DNA of 23,948 nucleotides from Omphalotus guepiniiformis (taxonomy: Eukaryota; Basidiomycota; Agaricomycetes; Agaricales; Omphalotaceae): the NCBI GenBank assembly GCA_028554645.1, contig JAQOOI010000044.1, positions 1 to 23,948 on the forward strand, given 5' to 3'. Below are positions 1 to 9,673 of the stretch, one piece after another (positions within the stretch are counted from its first letter, which is position 1; each line of letters begins with the position of its first letter). Under the pieces are notes generated by a model, which was not told the DNA's origin, searched no databases, and was given only the letters and a program-made list of their open reading frames with translations. The position numbers and the translations under genes were made by a program.

Positions 1-1180
1 GAGTTGTCAATGTGAAGTTCGGTTTACAATGTCAAGGCTAACAGATGTGCAACTCAGGTCTCCTTATAATGTATCTTGCAGGATGGGTGCACCGGGATAT
101 AAGCACTGGCTATGTGTTGTGGTATGCCGTTGGTAACCGAGGTATATTAGCCAGACCTTGAATAAGCCAAACCGTTTCATCTCCGGATGGTGATTCAGAC
201 CCAAAAAATGTGAGCTGATCTTCTTTTCGTTATTCTGTGTAGTGACTCCATCCTTCTGGTCCAGGGTACACCTTACTTCATGCCGACAGAAATCTGTAGC
301 AACCCTGGACCACTTGTCGTACTCGGCAGGGGTGGACGACGACTGACGATGAAGGCGTAGAACAGTACTGTCTCCGCTCAGCCTAAGTAGTCTAAGGCGT
401 ATAAAGGCATTATTGAAAACGTACTGCGACCTGGATAACAGGTGCAGAAGGGGCGGAAGGACTGGACACAGCGGGAGAAGATGGATGCTTAAGACTCGTA
501 TTTTCCAAGGGTTAGAGTCGGTGGCAGTAGACAAAGGCGAGACCGGGAATGGGATACGAATGAAAAAGGTATCGGTCCGTGCGGTCGCATCAAAGTAGCG
601 ACATCAGGAAACAAGGCGAGGAGAGGTGTTGAAACGCTTGAACGAGGAGTTGGGTTAGACGAGATGAAGACAGAGTGCTGCAGAGCCCGGAGATTGTGGG
701 ATAGATTGCTGCCTGACCCTTCCCCTCCAAACAAAAGCTCCATCTGGAAACGGGGGCAGACTTCACATCTCCTCGTCTCCATCTGGCACCACTCTGTCCT
801 TGGCGATATGTAAAACGCCTTGCAAAAACTCCTTCTTTTCAGCCGCATCCCTTCGCCCTGGCTTTCGCCTGCGACTCGATCAAGCTCTTCTTTCCATTTC
901 TTTGCCCTTGTTGAGGGGCGAAACTCAATAGCCGACCACCACAGTTCGACAATGTAGCACGCATGCGGTAACCCTAGCCGAATTCTTCATCCTCGTTCAA
1001 TCACCTTGTTCTCTCGCTGCACCCCCGTTCTTTAGAGCTGTGCCTGAAGTGAACGCCACCGAACAGCTCTCCAATTGTGTCGTGAGCAAGCGCTCATATG
1101 CCGCGCCTTTACTGTCCTATGCAGCTGTCTAGGCCGCGGCCACCTGTCCGCAGGTCCATTTGGGATCATCATCTCCTTCT
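1..1180. other. Gene-poor stretch with no assignable gene
   Basis: Open frames of 100-160 codons exist on the minus strand (64-534, 489-848), but I recognise no family, no supporting splice structure and no codon pattern in them. The region lies downstream of the DOA10-like relic on the same strand, so it could contain more of that decayed gene. I could not match any segment of it to the family. Confidence 0.4.
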
Positions 1181-1199
1181 CACACCAGAAAAGTGCATT

Positions 1200-1755
1200 G
1201 CGTCTCTGTGGTGCTGGTGCCTGAGCCGCTGGAGGAACTTGCAACACATCTTGATATAGGGTTCGGAACGGGTATTCTTTCGTCATCAAACACTCCCGGT
1301 CTCCGGCCAGTCGTTGCGCGATCCACTCGCGAAGGAGAAAGATCGCCACGAAAGTAACGACAATTAGCGAAACGCAAATAATTTGGTCCTTCTGCGACAG
1401 TGAGTCAGCATCATGAGCTTTGCCACAATACAGTCACTAATTGCCCTGGGTGGTGCAGCATACAAGGAGTATGTTCTTGAACGGACTCTGTCGATTCGAT
1501 AGGCACTATCTAGCCATCGAATTACCTTATATTCGCAGATGTTTCTTCTTGTATAGAGAAGGAGATCTTTGGGACTTCCATACGGGGACCCAAGATATAC
1601 AAGAAATGTGCAAAGATGATCCCAAGATCTCCTGCTATTGACCGCGGGAGCAGTGTCATCCTTCTGCAGAGGCTTTCGGCCGTACTGAGCAACGACTTTT
1701 ACTGTTTTATCAGCATAGCTTAACGAAGAGAAACGATGCTTGCAACACCAGAATG
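1200..1755 (-). pseudogene. Relic resembling a DOA10/SSM4-type RING-CH E3 ubiquitin ligase
   Basis: Read on the minus strand, a splice acceptor (TGTCGCAG, end at 1400) opens a hydrophobic helix, DQIICVSLIVVTFVAIFLL followed by REWIAQ (about 1393-1318). A second frame overlapping it then reads RRPGVFDDERIPVPNP (about 1315-1265). A membrane helix ending in FLLREW and followed by a 'RPGVFDD' acidic turn is what I know from fungal DOA10 (MARCHF6) proteins, which ubiquitinate ER and nuclear-envelope degradation substrates. The join between the two pieces needs a frame change. About 300 bp upstream, WCCKHRFSSLSYADK (about 1745-1700) looks like the second half of a degenerate RING-CH finger, in the expected order. 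No first half of the RING and no long downstream membrane domain are found, so this is a truncated, frameshifted remnant. The assignment rests on a few motifs only. Confidence 0.5.
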
Positions 1756-1969
1756 TCAGTGGTGTCGTATCAGATGTCGTTGCCCCACCGCTCGTCTCAG
1801 TACGTCGTCTTCGCACAGAGGTATCGCTAGTCAAATGAAATATAGAAATACAATGCCCAATATTGCAATTAGCATGACTCACATTGAATTCATTCAAGAA
1901 GCGGCCCTGTGACATGAGCGATGTTAGGTTTTGAAGAATCTTCGCATATTTTTGAGAGTTTTTCAAACC

Positions 1970-4570
1970 CCGACGGTTAGGTACCCCATGAACCGGTATC
2001 TCAAGTTCTATCGTTTCAAGGACTATCCTGCTGACTCCCGCAAGCGAAAATAAATCCTATGGTGGAGTCAGGAGACAGCAGGAATCTGTCTGTTGCGACT
2101 TAGTCACGACCGAAGAAAACACAAAGTGCCCCAGAGGCAGCCCACAACATTGGCATCCGGCCAACTCGGGGGACTTGGCGAACTGTAAAAAATCGTCAAT
2201 ATATAGAAAATTCAAAGATTCGCAATACTGAGACTGTCTTTATGTGTATGTGCATCGCAAATCTTATCACGAAAGATGCGCTGGAAAGGCATCATTAGAT
2301 CATGACCAAGCCGAAATTCTGAGTACTCACGAAGGCAGGGGCCTCTGTGGACAGCCTGTAGACTGATATCATCGATGGAACGATATGGCTACGAAAGCGA
2401 TATCCTTTCGGTTTTGTCATGGACATCTTGTTACACCCACTTTGGACCCGGATCCGACTCGTACCCCGCCCGGGAAAGGCAAAGACTCAATGCACTTGAT
2501 AAGAGGCATGAGCAAGACCCCTGTACAGATAGTTGTACCCATGGATCTTCGCAAATGCAGACAAAGAAAGCGGGTACAGGTACTGTTGCTGCGGAAAAAA
2601 AGTAAAGCCTCATTGTCTGTCAACGAAGTAAGTTTATTTACGTTACTAGAAATAAATTAAAACGCACCGGTATGGCGCCACTTCGCGAGTACAATCATGA
2701 CAATCACCAGCGTCATGAGAGACGCTCTAGTATGAAATAAGTTAAGAAGAAACGAGACTATCATGGACTCCATATGCCCTCCTGGTGGACAGGTCTCGCA
2801 AACAGCAACCAAACAGTGTCATCTTAGCACCAAGTAAGCATATACAAGCAGTTTTATTGTGAACGTGTGAACTCACATATCCGGATTCCCTCAGTGAACT
2901 AGAGAAGACCAAAATTAGTAGCGGGTAATACCACGAAAATAATTGTGGCGCGCTGTCGACAGACTGTACGCATGTTGACCGTTTTCCTGGGCTAGATCGT
3001 TCCTCAGGATCGAACTTGGTACCTTGACTCCATGACTCGCGCAAAAACATGCGCAAAGATAGTTCTTTTGCAATTGTTGTTCATTGTAGGCCAAGGGAAG
3101 ACAGTTTTTTGAAACCACTTTCCGTCGTTTGCGCTTACTAGGTGTGACAAAAGAGTAGAAGAGCTTGAATAACTTTGAGATCACGGCGCCTCGCCGCCAG
3201 CAATCCAATGCCTTTGTTCCCACGCAGTCCCATGATGCATGTTTCGTTTGCTCTGAACGCACATTGCATGATGATCTCTAAACCCTTCCAAACCCGGCCT
3301 TCGAGTCCGACGTCGTGATGGGAAATCCTATAGTTGTCATATATATTTTTTTGTTTTGTTATTTTTTTTCTTTTTTTCTTTCTTTTATTATCGGAGGGAA
3401 AACCTTATCTACAAATCCAAAAAACAAAAATAGAGGTTCTGAACATTCCTGCCTGAATAGCACACATCAGCATAAATTGAATGGGGAACGCAAGTCTACA
3501 ATCCTAACTCAGCAGCTCTGACAGTAAACAAATAAACCGCTGGGCAACGGTGAGCAAGCGTTCCAGTATTAGGTCTCCACAACCTATCACCAAGCTGGTG
3601 ACGCTGAACCAAAACGTGGCACCAAGTCGCATCACATACCGCCAGTTAGTGATATGTTGGTCGCCGCCAAGACATTTTCCAGCACGTTGACGAGCGGCTC
3701 GTCGAGGCATCTCAAAACCAATAAACGTAGTTCTCGCCGCTTAGGGGCCTCTCATGTCCCGGGTGTATGAAACAACATAATATATATCCATCTACAGTGC
3801 AGCTGCAGCACGCAACAGTTAGTACATATCAACCGACGGGGATGGCATTAAACTCACCCAAAAAACGACATCAAACCCAGAGGTTCGAACGGAATTCAAC
3901 GGCGTTTGACCAAACGTTGCCTATATGATTATTGCAAGCCAGCTATAAGACGACGAAAGCCCGGAGACAAAACTTCAATCCACGGTGGGACCTGCATCGA
4001 TGCATATGTCGTCTAGTCTAGAGCTTACATAGTGCTAGGGAGCCAGTGCTCTTTTTGTCCCCCCCCCCCCCCCCCGCAACTCAATTCAACTCGATCGATG
4101 AATTTTCCATTACTGAGTCTTGTCATCTGTCGACTAGAATTTCTGGGGGGGTCGAGTCAAAGGTTAGCGCAGGCCTTTCCACCAAGGACAACGGAAGGAC
4201 CTAAAATGAGAGGCAAGAAGGATATGACTCATACCTAGTGAGTTTGCACATACACTTCATGACTCGGCCGGTACCGAGGTTAAAGAGGGGGCATTCAACT
4301 ATCGAGATTCCAGTTGGTGAGTTAGTGAATTATGAGAGTTAGAAACAGGATTTTTGGAGATTACGGAACGAGAATGTGTTTTAAGTCAAGCACTTACTTC
4401 CTCAGCGCTCGACGTCGCCCAACGTCGATAAATGGTGTCAAGTGTTTAGCAGATATCAGATGATATGGACGGCATGTTCCGGTGTGCACTTTTGAGTTAA
4501 ATCGAAGGGGTATAGGCGACAGAGATATACGCGCCATATAGATGAAAACGACGATGAAGGCCCAATGCAA
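1970..4570. other. Gene-poor stretch with no assignable gene
   Basis: Only short overlapping open frames occur here (none over about 115 codons) and no family motif is recognisable. The stretch contains a T-rich segment (about 3345-3390) and a 17-base C run (4059-4075). I see no RNA gene or coding exon that I can support. Confidence 0.5.
4059..4075. repeat. Homopolymer C run (17 C)
   Basis: Seventeen consecutive C residues follow a short T run. It is a simple repeat, prone to length error in sequencing, with no coding context. Confidence 0.9.
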
Positions 4571-4675
4571 CGACGAATCGGAAGACACCTAGTCTTCCAC
4601 AATTCTCAGCAAAGCCTGACACCACAAGTCAGACAAATTATCGACGAAGACGCCAAGTCCTCGTGATTGTTTCGT
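4571..4675 (+). repeat. Dispersed triple-palindrome repeat, copy A
   Basis: This is one of five copies of a repeat. Three palindrome-like units lie in a row: GAAGACACCTAGTCTTC (4581-4597), CTGACACCACAAGTCAG (4616-4632) and GAAGACGCCAAGTCCTC (4646-4662). The unit core is GACRCCRAGTC, a 3-base stem (up to 6 with flanks) around a 5-base loop. Similarity between copies stops soon after TCCTCGTG on the right and extends left of the first unit. Copy A faces copy B (4924-5066), so the two could pair as terminal inverted repeats of one small element. Confidence 0.8.
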
Positions 4676-4923
4676 GGGCATCAAAGGTTTGTATTTGACA
4701 GTAGCGATTGGAACCGTTGAGAGGAAGAACCTTCAAGCGTTTCTAATTCGTATACCAGGCTTCGTCCCCGACATCGTGATTCGTGCGCGGTGATCGTGCG
4801 CGCTTTTTCTTTTTCACACACGCTTGTGGAGCCTAAAGCGCTTAATACTATTTTCAAGTTCATCTTTATTCTCGGTCCCAGCAAACTAACTATAGCTACC
4901 CATCGTAATCCCCATCGAGGAAG

Positions 4924-5066
4924 CATCACGAGGACTCGGTGTCCTTCGTCCAAATCTGTTCTGACTGGGTCTGTCCAGGCCTTCAATGCGTCAATGCTTC
5001 AGCTTCAGGGCTTTGCTGAGAGTTGCGAAGACTTGGCGTCTTCCGAGTCGTCTCTACCCTATTCCT
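4924..5066 (-). repeat. Dispersed triple-palindrome repeat, copy B (inverted)
   Basis: This copy lies in reverse orientation. The third unit reads GACTCGGTGTC at 4933-4943 and the first unit reads GACTTGGCGTC at 5030-5040. The middle unit (about 4963-4975) is decayed, and about 25 extra bases lie between the middle and first units. Just outside the first unit, ACCCTATTCCT (5056-5066) is also present outside the first unit of copy E (19342-19352). The homologous element is therefore longer than the three palindromes. Confidence 0.8.
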
Positions 5067-5670
5067 GACGTTCTGTCTATGCCATCAAAATACGTCTAGA
5101 ACCGCCAGTGCTCCTTCATCCCATATTGCGCATTCCTGGACTCTTTCTTATCTGAAGTACTATCAGGGAATTTTAAGATTGTTACACGTTCCTGCCCCTA
5201 CGACCTTTGTCCTCTTGTGCTGCTCGCGTGTTTCTTTCATGCGGAAATAACATTAAAATGCTTGCGCTTTCGAAATTGAGACCATAACCTTTGATTCATC
5301 GTACCTCACCACATCTGTTGAGCCGTATGTCCTAACTCCGTCTCACACAGAGGAGTAATTTCACAAGGTATGAATTCCTAATTCACTCCAGTAGTGAAAG
5401 ACGCTAATCCACTAGCTAGGATGGAATTGAAAACCAATAAGTACGCCAGAGTAGTAAACCATACAAATCTCGACCGAAATCCTCTTCGCACAAGCAACGG
5501 TCTCCGTCGCACAGCACCACACCCAGAACAGGGCAAAACTGAGCGAAGCTAAAGCTGAAATTCGAGTGCGCGTAATCAACTCCTCCGATACACTTGTCCC
5601 TCACCTCTATGTAGACCCGCAAGGCTACTCTTCAGGCTCTTCGTGAGGAACAGGGAATTATTATGCACAG

Positions 5671-5692
5671 GTGTCCCAGTTTGCTGGGACAC
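5671..5692. repeat. Perfect short hairpin (9-bp stem, 4-nt loop)
   Basis: GTGTCCCAG at 5671-5679 and CTGGGACAC at 5684-5692 are exact reverse complements separated by TTTG. No gene is supported on either side, so it has no evident terminator or regulatory role. Confidence 0.7.
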
Positions 5693-6153
5693 AAGCTTGG
5701 CAACCATGCGTGTATTGCAGCTTAATTGTCGAGCCCTCGCGCAGATAATGACCAGGATTTTCAGAATTACCTTGTGGTCACACTATGTGTGGCAGTTGTT
5801 TGACGGGGGCAAGCAATTCGCCATTTAGAAGAACAGCGCCGTAAAAAAACAACGCCGTGCTGGAACAAACGATTTGAAGTGGCGTGAGCTATCGTGTAAC
5901 AACCCACCATCATTGACCGTTCCGCCGGTGGTCTTCCTATTCCCCTTAGACAGTCGTGGTAGCAGCGCTGGCGAAGGATCGAGATATTGAAAGAGGGCGC
6001 CTCCCTACCAAGACATTTCGAATGGCCAACCTTTTCTTCCGATAGGTCCTCCTTCCGCGACAGCTTCTCGTAGATAATTGTGACGCGTATGTTTGTATGT
6101 TTATCTAAACATTCATCAACTTTCTGTCACCGTCCTCCATAGTCATTCGGGCA

Positions 6154-6195
6154 ATGTTCAAAACTTGCCTCGCTCTTGCTTTTGTCTTGGTGAGC
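6154..6195 (+). other. Possible orphan signal-peptide exon
   Basis: An ATG preceded by a pyrimidine-rich leader opens MFKTCLALAFVLVSTSS, which has the charge-plus-hydrophobic-core shape of a secretion signal. A GTGAGC donor-like site sits within it at about 6190. The downstream reading frame (to 6354) has no recognisable mature protein. It may be the first exon of a decayed secreted-protein gene, or chance. Confidence 0.15.
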
Positions 6196-8330
6196 ACTTC
6201 GAGCCGATATTATATTAGAGGAGACCATAGTGATGAAACAAGAAACATTAGTGCCCATCGTAGTCTGAAGGGACACCTTCTCGTAAAAATGAAATTGACT
6301 AGTCGAAGGTCCGAGACGATCGTAATTGTCTTGGTAGACGCGTTCTGCTCATGACGAGTAGAGCCGGGTTAGAAACTCATTACTGAGATCGTTATATACT
6401 GGCATGCCAGTCGAGCCATTTCAGCGCAACACCAAAACGACCCGCAGGATGAAACGAAAAAGAGACTTGTTCACGCCAGGTAATGGCAAAACTCCAAGAA
6501 ATTGAAAGAAACCAATAAATGTAAATCTGCACGGACCTTCCAAATTTTTTACTCGTTCCTAAATGAGTGGTCTTACTTCTGTTAATCGAGAGGTAAAACT
6601 AATTTCCCCATGCACGTTATTGGCGCATTTTAAACTACATAGCGCAATCTCGAGCTACACCTATTTGATACCATATACAATCCACACTACTCGTCTGAAT
6701 TTGAGCTACGAACGGAAACAAACAAGATGTTCACTTTGCGCTTCGCGTCGTTGGCGCATCGCATCCGCAGACGAAGACTCATACGAACGAGACACTCACC
6801 CGCACTGCTTTATTGAGCGGATTGGTTTGATACGAGGAAGGATAACGTTGACTACTCCCCTTAAAGTGAAGATTTCCCTATGCCGCCTTCGACGTATAAG
6901 CCCTGTGAGTGTCAGAACGAGGCTGCACGCAGGGTTAGGGAACTCACAATCGCTACAGACGAGCACGGGGACCCCGAGCATACTAAATACCAGATGACAC
7001 AAACACTCTGGGTGAAAGACCAGGATTGGGCTGATCTTGGGGTACGCACCAGCTCGAATACAGGGGCGTTCGGATTGCCACCTGCACTGGCGGGCCAGTC
7101 CAGTTCTCCACGCCTCCAATTCGTAGACCGACAGCACGGAAGGCAATACTGCCGCAGACCTGAGGTGAGCTTTGGGCTCATCAAACGAGAAAAGCAGTCT
7201 GCCAACGAGCTACTGCTCAGCATAACTTCAGCCAACTTGGTCCTAAGGCAGCTCGGGCCACCTCCTGCGCTCTCAGGGGCATGGTGCCACCTCTCTTTGG
7301 GCCACATATGTGCTTCAAATGTACTATCTTGGAGGTATCCCAATCACCACGTGAAACATCACATTTCTCAATACCCCTTCCCTAGCTCTTCAACGATGAA
7401 TCAAGGCGAGGGGCCGTAAGTATTATTGTCTGCCAGATTCGTGAAACGGCACACCGGGAGAACCAATAGCTCTAAATGGCGTGCTGCCTGTACTATAAGC
7501 TTTTCTGCTAATTTGACCCGACGAACCACCTTTCCCGTCACCATATTATATTACTGCTCGGGCATCAAATAAACACTCGTTTGAGTACCGTCCAACGATA
7601 ATACACTAGAGGAGGGTGGATACCCAGCTCACTATTCTCACTCTCCGCTTGACTGATTGCGAGGATAGCACGTCTACCTTGATTGCAAACACGATCTCAA
7701 TTTTTTTTACAGAAATGTTGTACATTTATCTTCAGATAACATCTGCCAAAGCCTCGCCGCGGCTTTTCGGATAGCAAGGCTGAAAATCTCGTCCTTCCAC
7801 ACCGGGCCAATTGTGGGCTCTAGCTATTGGTCGGCCGCGGCCTCACAAATCGAAGCCTTTTCGACAATCATGGACAATTAGTTCCTATACTTGGGTGATC
7901 ACCCAACCCCATCACTAGGATTTGAACACAGATCTAGGGGGTGATTAGGCACGATGCAGGGGACCGCTGAAGAAAGGGTTGCACAGTGGCCTTGAGCAGG
8001 CCTGGCAATACTGCGGGTCGAGTTTTGTAGGAAAAAAGTCTTTATTGTGCAACACGACAAGTCTGACAGGGGGGGGTACAACATGTGAGCCATTGTGGCC
8101 TATAGAGGCCAGGTAAGGTCTGTGACAATCGAGGGTCAGTCGCTGTTTGAGCTGGTCCTAAACAGACATGCTTACAGGGTACATGGCTGGCGGATGGTAC
8201 AGTCAAATGTAGTAAAGAGCGACAAAGCACATAAGCACCCAAGCTAGGATACTTTGGAATACTCCATTCAACGTCCTGCGAGGAGGACAGGTGGACAGAA
8301 TGAACAAGTGTTTCTTTCTCATAACGAACC

Positions 8331-8405
8331 CCAGGTCCGCCACTCATTGTGGGCAACTTGTGGGAATATACGGGCGTTGTTCCCGCCATCGTTTGGCGGA
8401 CCTGG
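8331..8405. repeat. 12-bp perfect inverted repeat with nested stem
   Basis: CCAGGTCCGCCA (8331-8342) and TGGCGGACCTGG (8394-8405) are exact reverse complements, 51 bases apart. Inside the loop, GGGAA (8362-8366) and TTCCC (8380-8384) could form a second stem. No coding gene is supported around it. Confidence 0.65.
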
Positions 8406-9220
8406 GCATACTCTCGGGGGTTCATCATCGTGCAGGTGATATGGGCGACCTCGACGACAGGGACTAAACAGTGGCCGCGAGAATACTGAACTGATCGTAG
8501 GTGGCCTAGGAGTGTTCGTGGAGGTACCAGGTCTGGGTTCATCACGGCGAATGGCGCACTGACTAGCTGTAATAGTAGCTGAAATAGGATAGGGTTAGCA
8601 GGGCTATCATTTGGCTAGAGAAGTGAGAATTAGCAATGAAGGTTGATTGGGGCACCTGCTCCCCTGATACAGGATTTTATACGATTGCTTTGGAATCCAG
8701 CACAAAGGAACTCGAATGATAAAGAGGAAGGAAGGTCACGCGGAAATGGCTTACGCAAGCCGTTGGGCTATAGGAAGCAAGCAGGGGAAGATGGATTGGG
8801 AATACATTTGAGCACTCCTCATCTCCTTCGTCGATGTTTTTGTCGGAATTTCTTGGTGGCGTTTCTGTATCTCTGTTTCTCGTCGGATTTTCTTGTTGGG
8901 TTTTCTGTAATTCCAGAGGAAGTCTTCACCGCATTTGATATCAGTAAGGGATTTGGCAAAGAACAATTGAAAGCGTACATCAGTGTCTTCACGATTACGA
9001 CGTGTTTTGGCAACGGTAAAGATTGCGAGTGAACAAGGCTGGTAATAGTGCACGAAGGAGTGCACGTTTCGGCGTCGGGCGAAGTTACTATAGGGTCTTT
9101 AAATAAGCAAGCCTTAGAATTCTGACGATGTATCGAGTGTGAGTTAAACCAGATTGATGGGGGGTATTACATATCGGGTCAGGAACACTGTAAGTAGAGA
9201 GAATCCAACTGCGGTATGTA

Positions 9221-9310
9221 CCGAACGGAAGACGCCAAGTCTTCGTAAAACGCAGAACAGGCTGACACCAAGTCAGACAAATATCGACGAAGACACCGAG
9301 TCCTCGTAAT
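9221..9310 (+). repeat. Dispersed triple-palindrome repeat, copy C
   Basis: This is the best-preserved copy. GAAGACGCCAAGTCTTC (9228-9244), CTGACACCAAGTCAG (9262-9276) and GAAGACACCGAGTCCTC (9289-9305) are three consecutive small palindromes, with cores 33 and 28 bases apart. It lies about 360 bp beyond the 3' end of the Mei2-like gene. Confidence 0.85.
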
Positions 9311-9673
9311 AACTTGTGAGTGTTGGTAAGAGTGAGATGATGGTTGAGAACGTGAAAGCTCGTCGTAGGAGACAGTTTTCGGAGATACTCAAATAATTCA
9401 CTCACATGTTCGTGCGAAGCTGCGGTTTATTCTCGGCTGCGTGGCATAGTATCAATAAATAATAGGTAGGGATCATGGCTGACATTTCTAGATACTCAAA
9501 AGCAGGCATGTAGATATTTCCAAGCAAAATTTTTGTTGGAGGTGTATAGGCCCCACGATCAAACTAAAGAACCTGTCCATGAGCTTTGCATTGTTGTTGT
9601 GGTTGTTTGCTTATGGTTTCCTCTGTATAAATTGAAGGATACCCAGGTACGACGTCGGATCTGAACTTGCGTT

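Larger units (their letters stand above)
5067..9204. other. Long gene-poor stretch with small inverted repeats
   Basis: No family is recognised here. The longest open frames (6880-7419 plus, 179 codons; 8042-8545 minus, 167 codons; 6563-6997 plus, 144 codons) are within what chance allows over this length. They overlap other open frames on the opposite strand and show no domain. The features I can support are the short hairpins at 5671-5692 and 8331-8405. Confidence 0.45.

Noticed and set aside
6880..7419. 179-codon plus-strand open frame
   Set aside because: It has no recognisable domain, an equally open opposite strand and no splice or promoter support; its length is within chance for this much sequence.
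7895..7940. A tRNA B-box-like string (minus strand TGTTCAAATCC) suggesting a tRNA or tRNA-derived SINE
   Set aside because: The bases around it cannot form a T-stem, no A box or anticodon arm lies at the right distance, and no poly-A end follows.
8042..8545. 167-codon minus-strand open frame
   Set aside because: It overlaps a perfect inverted repeat and other open frames and shows no domain or sensible composition.
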